A stretch of DNA of 15,799 nucleotides from Lachnospiraceae bacterium UBA3785 (GTDB lineage: Bacteria > Bacillota > Clostridia > Lachnospirales > Lachnospiraceae): NCBI GenBank assembly GCA_002369495.1, contig DFFD01000020.1:2775-18573 (forward strand). Direction: 5' to 3'. This document shows positions 5,442-13,860 of the stretch, in pieces. Both the position numbers and the translations under genes were made by a program. The number at the start of each line of letters is the position of its first letter. The first letter of the stretch is position 1. Below the pieces are notes generated by a model that saw only the letters and a list, made by a program, of their open reading frames with translations, was not told the DNA's origin and did not search any database.

Positions 5442-7253
5442 TTATGGCAGGAAAGGAATATTCTGTACGCCGCCGTCCCCGTTTCCGCCCTGGCTGCCGC
5501 CCTGCGCGTTGTCCGGAGTCTCTTCCTCTGCCGGCATGTCCTTCTTATTGCCGAGCGTGACAGCAATCTTCATGGACTCGAAGCCGGACTGGTCTTCCTT
5601 CATGCGGCTGATGGAGAAGTCGATCGTCTCGCCCGCCGCGTAGTAGCCCAGGTAATTGATGAGCTCCGCGGAGGTCGCAACGCTGGTGCCGTCGATTGCC
5701 GTGATGATATCGCCCTCAAGGATGCCGGCTGCCTCGGCAGGGCCGCCCTTCGTGACTTCACTGATGTAGACGCCGGTCGGATACCCGCTCTGGACATAAT
5801 AGTCCGGCACGCCGATGCACTTGATGCCGATGTAAGCTGCCTGAGACTCGTCGACCTTCTGCCTCTGCGCCTTGCTGCCGAGGCTTGTCAGGATAGGCTC
5901 CGCGGTCTTCATCGGAATCGCATAGCCGACGCCCTCGACTTTGGCGTTCACGTACTTGATCTCATTGATGCCGATCAGCTCGCCGCGGCTGTTCAGGAGC
6001 GCGCCGCCCGAGTTGCCGGGGTTGATGGAGGCGTCCGTTTGAATCATCAGGTGGACATTGCCGTCCGAGAGCGTCACCTCGCGGTTCAGGGCGCTCACAA
6101 TGCCGCGGGAGACCGTCTGCCCGTAGCCGAGCGCGTTGCCGATCGCAACGACCGTCTCGCCGACTCTGAGCGAATCGGAATCGCCGATCGTGATGACCCG
6201 GATATTGGCCATGGTCTCCGCGGAAATGCTGTCCTTCGCGACCGCCACGATCGCGAGGTCAGCGTCCGCATCTGCCCCCTTGATGACGCCGGGGACGATC
6301 TCATCGCCGATGAAGGTCACCGTGATGTCCTTGGAATTGGCGATGACGTGGTTGTTGGTCGCAATCAGAAGATCGCTGTCGGTCTCGCCGACGATGATGC
6401 CGGAACCTGCGCTCACGCTCGGCTCCTCAAAGGTCTGACCGAAGAAATCCCTGTACTGGGAAACGGATGTGTTCGTGATGGCGACCATGGACGGCATGCA
6501 CATGTCGACGATCTCGATCGTCGTGAGCTCCGTCTCTTTCTCCTCCGCATCCGAGATACCGGCGGACGGGCGCTCATTGTTGCCGAGCTTGACGGTGGGC
6601 GTCGGCTCCGCGACGATGCCCGGAACAGGCGCCGCGGATCTCGTCGACTGCCCGATGCTCTTGCTGATGATCGTCACGCCGGAAAATACAAGCGCCGCGA
6701 TCACCCCGAACAGCACCGCCAGTCCCGCCACGAGGCCGACTGTTCTGGCAAGGCTCTTTTTCTTCTTCGGAGTTTGCCTGCCGTCATCGGAAGGGTAGCG
6801 GAACCTGGCTTCCCCGGGCTCGATCGGCGCGGGATCGACGTCAGTCCTGAAGCGGTCCGCGTTATAACTGCCGTTATAACCGGTCCTTCCGCTCCCGTAG
6901 CCGTTATTGGAATAGCGGTTTTCACCGTTCTCCGGGCTGCGGTTCTCCTCCCGGGACGGCTCTTCGGGCTCTTCGACCCTTGACTTCGCCTTCCTTCTCT
7001 CAATATAATCCGTGGAATAGCTGCTTCTGGACTGGTAGCTGCCGTTTCCGTAGCTCCCGTAAGTCCTTACAGGCTTTTCGTCCTCGGTACCGTAGGGGTC
7101 ATAGGTTGAAACCGGGCGGGCGGCGTTCGGATTCTCTTCCGGGGTCTTCGGCTCCTGCCTGATCTCCTCAATCGGCTCCTGTCTGATCTCCTCAACCGGT
7201 TCCTGGCTGTTCATGTCTGCATTTTCAGGTTCTTCGCGTCTCCATTCATCCAT
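5442..7253 (-). CDS. HtrA/DegP-like membrane-anchored serine protease with one PDZ domain
   Basis: Extracytoplasmic quality-control protease. Numbered from the ATG at 7253 (603 residues): residues 1-165 are a long hydrophilic cytoplasmic tail with a Glu-rich repeat and Tyr/Gly/Asn/Ser-rich stretches; a single membrane helix lies near 170-196, after the KKKK cluster; the trypsin-like domain has H302 (NNHVI), D332 (ADADLA) and S415 (NPGNSGGAL); one PDZ domain spans about 479-564 (AAGILEGDIITAIDG); and a Gly-rich tail ends the protein. The layout is that of Gram-positive HtrA. The start is uncertain: ATGs at 7271, 7265 and 7253 are in frame; GGAG lies 12 bases before 7253 and none of the three has ideal spacing. 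The frame stays open to 7361, but that region is the preceding gene's terminator. The gene appears monocistronic, with a terminator on each side; no convincing promoter was identified. Confidence 0.93.
   Translation of the reverse strand: MDEWRREEPENADMNSQEPVEEIRQEPIEEIRQEPKTPEENPNAARPVSTYDPYGTEDEKPVRTYGSYGNGSYQSRSSYSTDYIERRKAKSRVEEPEEPSREENRSPENGENRYSNNGYGSGRTGYNGSYNADRFRTDVDPAPIEPGEARFRYPSDDGRQTPKKKKSLARTVGLVAGLAVLFGVIAALVFSGVTIISKSIGQSTRSAAPVPGIVAEPTPTVKLGNNERPSAGISDAEEKETELTTIEIVDMCMPSMVAITNTSVSQYRDFFGQTFEEPSVSAGSGIIVGETDSDLLIATNNHVIANSKDITVTFIGDEIVPGVIKGADADADLAIVAVAKDSISAETMANIRVITIGDSDSLRVGETVVAIGNALGYGQTVSRGIVSALNREVTLSDGNVHLMIQTDASINPGNSGGALLNSRGELIGINEIKYVNAKVEGVGYAIPMKTAEPILTSLGSKAQRQKVDESQAAYIGIKCIGVPDYYVQSGYPTGVYISEVTKGGPAEAAGILEGDIITAIDGTSVATSAELINYLGYYAAGETIDFSISRMKEDQSGFESMKIAVTLGNKKDMPAEEETPDNAQGGSQGGNGDGGVQNIPFLP
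7149..7196 (-). repeat. 24-bp tandem repeat in the HtrA N-terminal tail
   Basis: Two adjacent 24-base units (7149-7172 and 7173-7196) are identical at 22 of 24 positions and encode QEPVEEIR and QEPIEEIR, followed by a partial third QEP. Each unit is eight codons, so copy-number change would keep the frame. It lies in the disordered cytoplasmic segment. Confidence 0.85.
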
Positions 7254-7351
7254 GGTACGATTCATCTCCATTCGAACATAGTAAACAGCAGCTCCCTGCT
7301 GCTTTCTCCATAATAATCGGAATTTGTGAAATAATTGTGTATTTTCGCACG

Positions 7352-7379
7352 AAAAAGGCATTGTCCGAAGACAATGCCT
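7352..7379 (-). terminator. Rho-independent terminator of the sugar transferase-LCP-glycosyltransferase operon
   Basis: A perfect 10-bp stem (7356-7365 with 7370-7379) is closed by a UUCG tetraloop and followed by a run of five T on the transcribed strand. It starts four bases after the glycosyltransferase stop codon. Confidence 0.93.
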
Positions 7380-7383
7380 CTAA

Positions 7384-8337
7384 TCAATCCATATCATCCG
7401 GGCTCACATAGCTCCAGAAGCTTCTGTTGGAGGTGCAGGATAAAATGACCGACTCCGGCAGGACCCTGTACATGCGCCCGAGCCTGAACCCGATCAGTTT
7501 GGCGGCGCTCTGGATGATCAGTTTCGGGATGAGATAGGCTCTCCCCGAACTCATCAGATACCTTGCGGTTCCTCCGACAAGCTTCCGCCCTTCATTTTCC
7601 GACTTGATCCCCCTGAAGATCTCCGGATGCATCGCCTGGGAGACGCCGTTGTCGAAATTTCTCCTGAACTGCTGCACGGCCGTATAGTTGTGGGAGTGCA
7701 GGACTCTCGCACCGGCTGCATAGGCGACCTCGCCGCCATCCCGGATGGTCCTGCCGGCAAACACCATGTCCTCATTGAAAATGCAGGGCTCGTCAAACCC
7801 GTTCATCTCCTGAAGATATTCCCTGTCGTACATGGCGCACACGTTCGAACAGAAATACGTCTTGATCCCGAACCGCGGAACATCCGCTTTCCGGCGCACG
7901 TGGTTCCTGTCGGGATAATTGAAGCTTCTCGTAAAGCGCTCGATGATCCCGCTGTCCGGCTTCGGAAGCTGCCGCGCATACGAGATCTTCACGTCCGGTT
8001 TCCGGAAGGGAAGGAGCAGGTTTTCGATCAGCTTTTTATCCGCCGGCACGGCGTCCTGCGTCATGTAGAGGATATAATCCGCATTGGAAAAACCGGCGCC
8101 CATATTCCGGGTGCCCGCATGGTCAAAATGGACCTTGCTGATGTGGAAAACCTCAGCCGCCTCGATCCCTCTGGTGATCTCCGGATTCCAGAAGCTCTCC
8201 TCCGTATTGATGATCAGAAGATGGGCAGGCTTCACCGTCTGCTCCGTGAGACGGACGAGCAGCTTTCTCACTTCCGCCGTGTCGGGATGGTAGGTCGGAA
8301 TGACCACATCTACTTTAGGCTGGAAATTAATACTCAT
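7384..8337 (-). CDS. Family 2 glycosyltransferase (rhamnosyltransferase-like)
   Basis: 317 residues. The GT-A fold starts at once (KVDVVIPTYHPD, 8-19). It then shows HFDHAGTRNMGA (70-81), an MTQDAVP segment (92-98) where many relatives have a DxD metal site, a conserved FNED (187-190) for the catalytic-base region, and HSHNYT (214-219). This motif set resembles bacterial rhamnosyltransferases that build capsule or wall rhamnan, but the donor sugar cannot be read from sequence. It lacks clear membrane helices and probably works at the inner face of the membrane on lipid-linked chains. Its ATG overlaps the LCP stop by four bases (ATGA), implying translational coupling; GAGG is about 13 bases upstream. 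It is last in an operon with the initiating sugar-phosphate transferase and LCP ligase. Confidence 0.88.
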   Translation of the reverse strand: MSINFQPKVDVVIPTYHPDTAEVRKLLVRLTEQTVKPAHLLIINTEESFWNPEITRGIEAAEVFHISKVHFDHAGTRNMGAGFSNADYILYMTQDAVPADKKLIENLLLPFRKPDVKISYARQLPKPDSGIIERFTRSFNYPDRNHVRRKADVPRFGIKTYFCSNVCAMYDREYLQEMNGFDEPCIFNEDMVFAGRTIRDGGEVAYAAGARVLHSHNYTAVQQFRRNFDNGVSQAMHPEIFRGIKSENEGRKLVGGTARYLMSSGRAYLIPKLIIQSAAKLIGFRLGRMYRVLPESVILSCTSNRSFWSYVSPDDMD

Positions 8338-9485
8338 CGTACGATATCGGCCTCACCGCCGTTGTTCGGGATCACAGAGTTCTCCATCGCCCTCTCTCTT
8401 GCCGCCTGGCCGAGACCTGTCGTGTATTCGATCTCATCGCTGAAGGACTGGACGTTGGCCGAGACCTTGTAGTCGGGATCCGCGAACAGGAACTCATGCA
8501 GCTCGCGGACGTTGTCCGCCAGCGTGACCGGGACGACCGGGTCAAGGCTTCCGATGTGCTGCTCGATGTGTTCGAACGGGAAGCCCGTGGTGAGGACGAT
8601 CTGGTAATGGAACATATTGCTCGCCATCTTGATGATCTGGGCGCTCGAGAAGGATGTCTTGACGTACGGGAACACGTCCTTGATGATATCCTGGACCGCC
8701 GAGAGCCCCTGCGAGCGGGCCTTGTCGACGATCTTCTCGATGACCAGTCTCTGTCTCGCCGTGCGCTTCGGGTCGGCGCCGGCCGTGTAACGGATACGCG
8801 CGTAGGAGACCGCCTGGACGCCGTTCAGGTCGTAGTTGCGCGGTTCGTCTCCCTCGTGTACGTCGAGAGGCGTGTAGGCGAGCCCTGTGACCGCCGAGGT
8901 CTCCTGGCAGTAATTGTTCAGGTGGATCGCCTCCTGGTCGGTCATGTAGATCGTGAGGCCGCCGAGATCATCGATGAGGCGGGCGACCGCCGAGAAGTCG
9001 ACGACTACGTACTGCGTGATGTCAAGGTCGAGGTTTGCGTTGACCATGGAGAGCGTCTGACGCGCGCTGCCCTTCATGTAGGCGTCGTTGGCCTTGTTGA
9101 AGGTCCAGTTTTCCGGGTCTGTACAGAGATAGGTATCGCGGTAAATCGACACCAGCCTTACTTCCCAGTTGTCGTTGTTGATGGACGCGACGATCATGAC
9201 GTCGCTGTTCGCGTAATCGAGATCGCCGCTTCTCGAGTCGACGCCGATCAGCATGATATTCTGGTAGCCGGTCAGCCCTCCGTTCGAGGTGACCTCCTCG
9301 TTGATGAGAACGTCGTCCGTCCTGGCGTTCGGGTCATTCTGGTTGCCGCCGCTGCCGAGCTCATGCAGCCCGCGGTTCAGCTGCGCGTACACGAAAATGC
9401 CCGCGACCAGCACCGCCAGAATGACGAGCTCCACAATAAACAGTACCAGATTGCCTTTTTTTCTTTTCTTGCTTCTCTTAGCCAT
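8334..9485 (-). CDS. LytR-CpsA-Psr (LCP) family wall-polymer ligase
   Basis: LCP enzymes transfer undecaprenyl-pyrophosphate-linked glycopolymers (teichoic acid, capsule) to peptidoglycan outside the cell. 383 residues: a basic N-terminus (KRSKKRKK), one membrane anchor at about 12-34, a linker, then the LCP domain. Visible family residues include IGVDSR (80-85), SDVMIV (94-99), VSIYRDTYL (112-120) and YARIRY...DPKRTARQR (228-246), which hold the Asp and Arg side chains that bind Mg2+ and pyrophosphate. A C-terminal segment of about 90 residues after the catalytic domain is less conserved. The gene is flanked by the initiating sugar-phosphate transferase and a glycosyltransferase, which supports a role in anchoring the polymer made here. 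AGGGGAG lies about 12 bases before the ATG. It follows the upstream gene by 54 bases and overlaps the next by four. Confidence 0.93.
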   Translation of the reverse strand: MAKRSKKRKKGNLVLFIVELVILAVLVAGIFVYAQLNRGLHELGSGGNQNDPNARTDDVLINEEVTSNGGLTGYQNIMLIGVDSRSGDLDYANSDVMIVASINNDNWEVRLVSIYRDTYLCTDPENWTFNKANDAYMKGSARQTLSMVNANLDLDITQYVVVDFSAVARLIDDLGGLTIYMTDQEAIHLNNYCQETSAVTGLAYTPLDVHEGDEPRNYDLNGVQAVSYARIRYTAGADPKRTARQRLVIEKIVDKARSQGLSAVQDIIKDVFPYVKTSFSSAQIIKMASNMFHYQIVLTTGFPFEHIEQHIGSLDPVVPVTLADNVRELHEFLFADPDYKVSANVQSFSDEIEYTTGLGQAARERAMENSVIPNNGGEADIVR

Positions 9486-9539
9486 AGCTTTGTCTTACTC
9501 CCCTGAATAAAAACTTCGCGTTTCCTGCCTGCCGACAGA

Positions 9540-10949
9540 TCAGTAGGCATTTTTATTGACAAATCCCTTGAACACCGTCAGGAACAGGATCTTGATATCG
9601 AGACCGAGCGTCCAGTTTTCGATGTAGTAGAGATCGCAGTCGATCCTCTTTCTGATGGAAGTGTCCCCGCGGTAGCCGTTCACCTGGGCCCACCCCGTCA
9701 TGCCCGGCCGTACCTGGTGCTTGACCATGTAGCGCGGGATCTCCTCCTGGAATTTCTCGACGAAGAACGGCCGCTCGGGCCGCGGTCCCACGAGGGACAT
9801 CTCGCCTTTCAGGACATTGAAAAGCTGCGGAAGCTCGTCGATGCTTGTCTTCCGCATGAACCGCCCGACCGGCGTGACACGGGGGTCGTCCCTCACCGTC
9901 CAGGCCTTCTTCTCCTTGTTCTCCTCCTGAACCACCATCGAGCGGAACTTGTACATCATGAAAGGCCTGTTGTGCAGCCCGACGCGTTCCTGCCTGAAAA
10001 TGAGAGGCCCCGGCGAGGTCAGCTTGATGATCGCCGCGAAGATCAGCATCACCGGTGAGCCGATAATGATGCAGATGATGCTTCCGACGATATCGAAGAG
10101 GCGCTTCACCGCTGCGGGAAATGCATTTGACAGCGGCACGTAGCGGATATTGATGACCGGCAGCCCCAGGATGTCCTCCGTATAGGGCTTCGTCGGGATG
10201 ATGTTGTTGTAATCCGGTATGAACTTCGTGTGCACGCCGGATTTCTCGCAGAGCGTGACGATCTCCTCCAGCCGGTAGTACTCGTTCAGGCCGAGGGTGA
10301 TCGCGATCTCGTCCAGATGATTCTCCGGGAGAATGATCATCAGGTTGTCGATCCTGCCGAGGACCTTCACTCCTTTATACATGGTCCCGGCCGCAATGCG
10401 GTCATCCAGGATCCCCCGGATATTGAACCCCCACTGCGGGTTGGCCATCACTCTGTCTATATACTCCTCAGCTGCCCGGCTGTAGCCGACCAGAAGGACA
10501 TTTCTCTGATTAAGGCCCCTCTTCCGCATCTGCTTGACGACGCCCCAGATGAGGAACCGCGCGCCGATGTCGAGCACAATATTGAGGATGAAAAATGCAA
10601 AAATCATCCTCCGCGACCAGTGATCCTGATGCGTGATCTGCAGGACTGACATGAACAGCAGAAAGCCGACGCCGTTTGCCTGGGCCACCGACGCGATCTC
10701 CAGCCTGCGGCCCTTGATCCGGTGGCTTGTCCCGTAAAGGTTGAAGCCGGAATAAAGGACCAGCATGATCGGGATGATCACGACCAGCGCCTGCATGTAG
10801 ACCCTGAAGGAGACCGCCTCGACGGAGGTCTCAAAGAGAAGCGTCGTCCGGTAACGCAGGAACCAGGCAATCAGATAAGAAGCCGCACACACAAGTATAT
10901 CGACTGCCGCTGTCAGCCGATTAAAATACTTCTGATTTTCTTCTATCAT
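9540..10949 (-). CDS. Polyprenyl-phosphate sugar-1-phosphate transferase (initiating enzyme, WbaP/WcaJ type)
   Basis: Starts glycan synthesis by moving a hexose 1-phosphate from a nucleotide sugar to undecaprenyl phosphate. 469 residues, full length for the large form: four N-terminal membrane segments (about 13-31, 52-70, 92-107, 115-137); a Rossmann-like middle domain ([11 protein letters not shown], 150-160); a re-entrant hydrophobic helix (about 286-308, KRLFDIVGS before it); and the conserved catalytic region with [14 protein letters not shown] (311-324), YKFRSM (333-338), [24 protein letters not shown] (369-392; D371-E372 match the Asp-Glu dyad known in PglC) and [12 protein letters not shown] (414-425). 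The donor (glucose, galactose or another) is unknown. The ATG has GGAAGG ten bases upstream and a clear promoter. It is first in the operon, as expected for the committing step. Confidence 0.94.
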   Translation of the reverse strand: MIEENQKYFNRLTAAVDILVCAASYLIAWFLRYRTTLLFETSVEAVSFRVYMQALVVIIPIMLVLYSGFNLYGTSHRIKGRRLEIASVAQANGVGFLLFMSVLQITHQDHWSRRMIFAFFILNIVLDIGARFLIWGVVKQMRKRGLNQRNVLLVGYSRAAEEYIDRVMANPQWGFNIRGILDDRIAAGTMYKGVKVLGRIDNLMIILPENHLDEIAITLGLNEYYRLEEIVTLCEKSGVHTKFIPDYNNIIPTKPYTEDILGLPVINIRYVPLSNAFPAAVKRLFDIVGSIICIIIGSPVMLIFAAIIKLTSPGPLIFRQERVGLHNRPFMMYKFRSMVVQEENKEKKAWTVRDDPRVTPVGRFMRKTSIDELPQLFNVLKGEMSLVGPRPERPFFVEKFQEEIPRYMVKHQVRPGMTGWAQVNGYRGDTSIRKRIDCDLYYIENWTLGLDIKILFLTVFKGFVNKNAY

Positions 10950-10970
10950 AATTTATAAACCTTCCAGTAG

Positions 10971-11001
10971 TCAGAAGATCTGATTCAATCACATTCTGTG
11001 A
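10971..11001 (-). promoter_or_regulatory. Two operator-like dyads downstream of the polysaccharide promoter
   Basis: Two 13-bp dyads, TCACATTCTGTGA (10989-11001) and TCAGAAGATCTGA (10971-10983), share the form TCA-N7-TGA with five-base arms around a three-base centre. Their centres are 18 bases apart. The first touches the -10 box and the transcription start, where a bound repressor would block initiation. No regulator gene is visible in the window, so the role is inferred from placement. Confidence 0.45.
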
Positions 11002-11029
11002 TAATACTATAAACCCCGGCTGTTTGCAA
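11001..11029 (-). promoter_or_regulatory. Sigma-A type promoter of the sugar transferase-LCP operon
   Basis: Minus strand: -35 TTGCAA (11024-11029), a 17-base spacer and -10 TATTAT (11001-11006), each close to consensus. Transcription would start near 10994, giving a leader of about 45 bases before the ATG at 10949. Confidence 0.8.
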
Positions 11030-11053
11030 GGTAAAAACCCTTATAATTCTGTT

Positions 11054-11072
11054 AAAAAAGGCTTAAGCCCCC
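11054..11072 (-). terminator. Probable terminator of the YfhO-glycosyltransferase operon
   Basis: Directly after the TGA at 11073, the transcribed strand reads GGGGGCTTAAGCCTTTTTT. The stem has only three G-C pairs plus possible G-U pairs around a TTAA loop, but it ends in six T. It is a modest terminator just before the next promoter. Confidence 0.5.
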
Positions 11073-12044
11073 TCAGCCGATCAGCCGGCGCACGCAGTTG
11101 ACCCAGAGATCGCACTGGATCCGGAAATAATGCGGCAGATTCCGCGACTCATATTTAACCTTTTTCCCCTCTTTCCTGCCTTTTTGGCACATCTTAAAGC
11201 CGTTCACAAGCCCGGCAAGATACTCCTTCCCGAAACCCTTTCTCGCAAAGAAGACTGCCTTCACGGTAAAACCGAAGACGAGCAGAGGGAGATTGAGGAG
11301 GATCTGGCCTGCCGGCATGTTCTTGTAGACAAGATAAATGCTGTTCCTCGAGGTATTCAGCACCTTGAAGAGGTTGTAGACGGAGCCGCTGGTCGCGCTG
11401 CCGACGTGCAGCACCCTGGCCCGCGGCGCAAAGATGTTGCTGTAACCCCTGATCCTCGCCCGCCAGCCGATGTCCGTGTCTTCAAGATACGCGAAATGAT
11501 TCTCGTCAAACAGCCCGATCTCATCGAGAATGCTCATGCGGTAAATTGCCGCACCCGCGCAGGAGGAAAATATCTCCCGCGTCCGCGTGTAATTGCACGC
11601 AGGTTTCCCTTTCCCCCGCGCGAAAGCCCAGCCGAACGCGCAGTAGTAATCGCCGGCGTCATCCATCAGGGTCTCGTCGTCCATCTTGAGCATTTTGGCC
11701 TGGGCGGAGAAGATGTTTTCATTTTTCAAGATCGCCCGCACAAGCTCCTTCACCATATCCGGGTCGGCGGACGTGTCATTGTTTAAGAGGATCACGAAGT
11801 CCATCCCCTCCGACGCGCGGATGCCCTCGTTGACGGCCCCGGTGAAGCCGGTATTCTCCGGGAAGCGGATCAGCGTCACTTCGGGGAACTCGCTCGCGAT
11901 GGCCTCCGCGCTCCCGTCCGATGAGCCGTTGTCGATCACGATGATCTTATCCGGGGCGAGCGTCTGGCGGCGGAGGGCAAGGAAGCATTCCCGGTAATAC
12001 TTTATTCCGTTGTAATTCGGTATCACGACTGAGACTTTAGCCAA
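11073..12044 (-). CDS. Family 2 glycosyltransferase with TTG start
   Basis: 323 residues, GT-A fold of the WcaA/GT2 type that extends surface glycans: VSVVIPNYNG (4-13), VIDNGSSDGS (36-45), the metal-binding NND (88-90), and YLEDTDIGWR (186-195) carrying the putative base. The C-terminus has a hydrophobic segment (about 246-265, LILLNLPLLVFGFT-like) and a basic tail, so it is probably membrane associated. The start is TTG at 12042-12044: AGGAGG (12050-12055) is five bases upstream, and no in-frame ATG or GTG is suitably placed. The ribosome site begins within the stop codon of the tandem glycosyltransferase gene, ten bases away, which suggests coupled translation. It is last in its operon. 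The sugar and linkage are unknown. Confidence 0.9.
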   Translation of the reverse strand: MAKVSVVIPNYNGIKYYRECFLALRRQTLAPDKIIVIDNGSSDGSAEAIASEFPEVTLIRFPENTGFTGAVNEGIRASEGMDFVILLNNDTSADPDMVKELVRAILKNENIFSAQAKMLKMDDETLMDDAGDYYCAFGWAFARGKGKPACNYTRTREIFSSCAGAAIYRMSILDEIGLFDENHFAYLEDTDIGWRARIRGYSNIFAPRARVLHVGSATSGSVYNLFKVLNTSRNSIYLVYKNMPAGQILLNLPLLVFGFTVKAVFFARKGFGKEYLAGLVNGFKMCQKGRKEGKKVKYESRNLPHYFRIQCDLWVNCVRRLIG

Positions 12045-12049
12045 TGTGT

Positions 12050-12055
12050 CCTCCT
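12050..12055 (-). promoter_or_regulatory. Ribosome binding site that decides a TTG start
   Basis: AGGAGG, a perfect match to the anti-Shine-Dalgarno sequence, five bases before the TTG at 12044 and overlapping the previous gene's stop region. The nearby ATG at 12057-12059 is upstream of the site and in another frame. Confidence 0.85.
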
Positions 12056-13860
12056 CATGCCTTCAGCGAGTAGTTCCATTTTTTGAGAGAGAGATTCTTA
12101 TTGTAATTCGGATCCCCGTTCTTCAGGAGATCCAGCCAGTGCACGCGCATGTACTCGATCTCGCTCTGGAAGCGCCGCACCTTCTCCGGCGAATCCTCGG
12201 GGCCTCTGGTCCTTGATTCGTCATGGTAGGCCTCGGCGTAGGGATCGTAGACGACCCGAAGACCGGTATCCCGGATCACTTTCAGGCAGAGATCGACGTC
12301 GTTGAACGCGACCGCCAGCTCCTCCGTAAAGCCGTTCACGGCCTCGAACGCGCTGCGTCTGACCAGCATGAGCGCCGCGGTGACCGCGGAGAGATCCTGC
12401 ATGATCGCCGCCTTGTGCATGTAGCCGGAGCGGCCGCGCGGCAGGTCGACGAACATCGCGCCGGCCACCCCGCCGATCCCGATCACAATGCCGGCGTGCT
12501 GGACCGTATTGTTCGGATAATAGAGCCTCGAGCCGACGATGCCCACGTCCGCCCTCTGGCACACGCCGAGCATCTCCGAGAGCCATTCCGAGCTGATGGA
12601 GACCCGCACATCATTGTTCATGAAGAGCAGGTACTCTCCTTTCGCCTTCGAAGCGCCGTAGTTGTTGATTGCGGAATAGTTGAACGGCTTCTTCCACCGG
12701 AGGAAGCGCACGCGGGGGTTCTCCTCCTTCAGTTTCTGATAGTAGTCAAAGGTCTTCTTCTCTTTGCTCCCGTTCTCGATGATGAGGACCTCATAGTAGG
12801 GATAATGCGTCTTCCCGAGCGCCTCCATGCAGGCCCTGAGCGTATCCGCATTGTCTTTATTCGGGATGATGATCGAGACCAGAGGCTTTCCCTGTACCGG
12901 ATAGCGGACCCGGTAGAAACCGAAATCCGGCAGGAGCTCCACGGTCCCTTCGGTGCCGGTCCTCTTAAGGTTCCCCTCGATTGCCATCTTTCCGGCCTCG
13001 TAGGCATACTGCTTCGAGAGCGGATTGTCCGCGGTCGAAGCCTCGTGCGTCCGCCAGTGGTAGAGCACCCGCGGGATGTGGACGATCTTCTCCGCCTTCT
13101 CGCTCATCCGGAAAATGAAATCATAGTCCTGCGCCCCGCTCATGGCCGGATCGAACGGATCCTCGCCGGCGAGGGACTCCTTCACCGCCAGGAAATGCGT
13201 GATATAGTTGTTGGAGCGAAGCAGGTCCAGGTTGAAGTCCGGCTTGAAATGCGGCTGGAAATGCTCCTCCTCATCTCCCCGGATCTTGTCCTCGTCCGAG
13301 TAGATCATGTCCGCCCCGTCCGCGGCAGCCTTCGCGAAGTGCCAGAGCGCATCCGGCGCGATCGTATCGTCGTGGTCGAGGAAGGCGAGGTAACTGCCGT
13401 CCGCTTCGCGGACCGCCGCGTTGGTGTTGGAAGCGATGTCTTTATTTTCCGCAAGCTTTACGTAACGGATCCTCGCATCCTTCTCCGCATAGCTCTTTAC
13501 AACCGCCTCAACGCTGCGGCTGCCGGCCGGCATTGCCCTGTCGGAGGCGTCCGCGATCACGAGCTCCCAGTTCCCGTAGCTCTGGGCGATGACGGATTCG
13601 ATCATGCGGGAAAGATATTTTTCAGGCGTCAGGTAAGCCGGAACGATCACGGAGAATTTCGGACCGCCGGGAACGCCCTCCCTCTTCTGGGCTGCCAGCT
13701 CCCCGTTCGACGCCCGGTGCGCAAGAAACCAGGGTCCGTACGGCACTTCCTCGGGCTCCAGGCGGTCGAGCAGATGATTCATAAACTCCTTCGGCCCGAA
13801 ATGCATGAGGTAGAGAACCCCTTTTTTGATTTTATAAGGCGTGATCATCGAAAATTTCAT
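12055..13860 (-). CDS. Tandem-domain family 2 glycosyltransferase
   Basis: 601 residues with two GT-A domains in one chain. Domain 1 (about 68-310): KFSVIVPAYLTP, FLDHDD (160-165) as the metal site, QDYDFIFRM (244-252) and the LYHWR box (266-270). Domain 2 (about 327-565): VSIIIPNKDN, FMNNDV (413-418) and FNDVDLCLK (519-527). Both sets of nucleotide-sugar and metal motifs look intact, so the protein could add two sugars or alternate linkages, as known for other bifunctional GT2 enzymes of O-antigen and rhamnan synthesis. An N-terminal segment of about 65 residues precedes domain 1. The ATG overlaps the YfhO stop by four bases (ATGA), and CGGAG lies nine bases upstream. No membrane helix is evident, so it is probably at the cytoplasmic face. 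Donor and product are unknown. Confidence 0.93.
   Translation of the reverse strand: MKFSMITPYKIKKGVLYLMHFGPKEFMNHLLDRLEPEEVPYGPWFLAHRASNGELAAQKREGVPGGPKFSVIVPAYLTPEKYLSRMIESVIAQSYGNWELVIADASDRAMPAGSRSVEAVVKSYAEKDARIRYVKLAENKDIASNTNAAVREADGSYLAFLDHDDTIAPDALWHFAKAAADGADMIYSDEDKIRGDEEEHFQPHFKPDFNLDLLRSNNYITHFLAVKESLAGEDPFDPAMSGAQDYDFIFRMSEKAEKIVHIPRVLYHWRTHEASTADNPLSKQYAYEAGKMAIEGNLKRTGTEGTVELLPDFGFYRVRYPVQGKPLVSIIIPNKDNADTLRACMEALGKTHYPYYEVLIIENGSKEKKTFDYYQKLKEENPRVRFLRWKKPFNYSAINNYGASKAKGEYLLFMNNDVRVSISSEWLSEMLGVCQRADVGIVGSRLYYPNNTVQHAGIVIGIGGVAGAMFVDLPRGRSGYMHKAAIMQDLSAVTAALMLVRRSAFEAVNGFTEELAVAFNDVDLCLKVIRDTGLRVVYDPYAEAYHDESRTRGPEDSPEKVRRFQSEIEYMRVHWLDLLKNGDPNYNKNLSLKKWNYSLKA

Noticed and set aside
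7300..7350. Promoter for the HtrA gene with -10 TATTAT near 7310
   Set aside because: No acceptable -35 hexamer was found at 16-18 bases upstream; the evidence is too weak to list as a feature.
7254..7361. Upstream extension of the HtrA reading frame to an ATG at 7361
   Set aside because: That ATG lies in the stem of the preceding operon's terminator, and the added residues have no family match; transcripts starting after the terminator could not include it.
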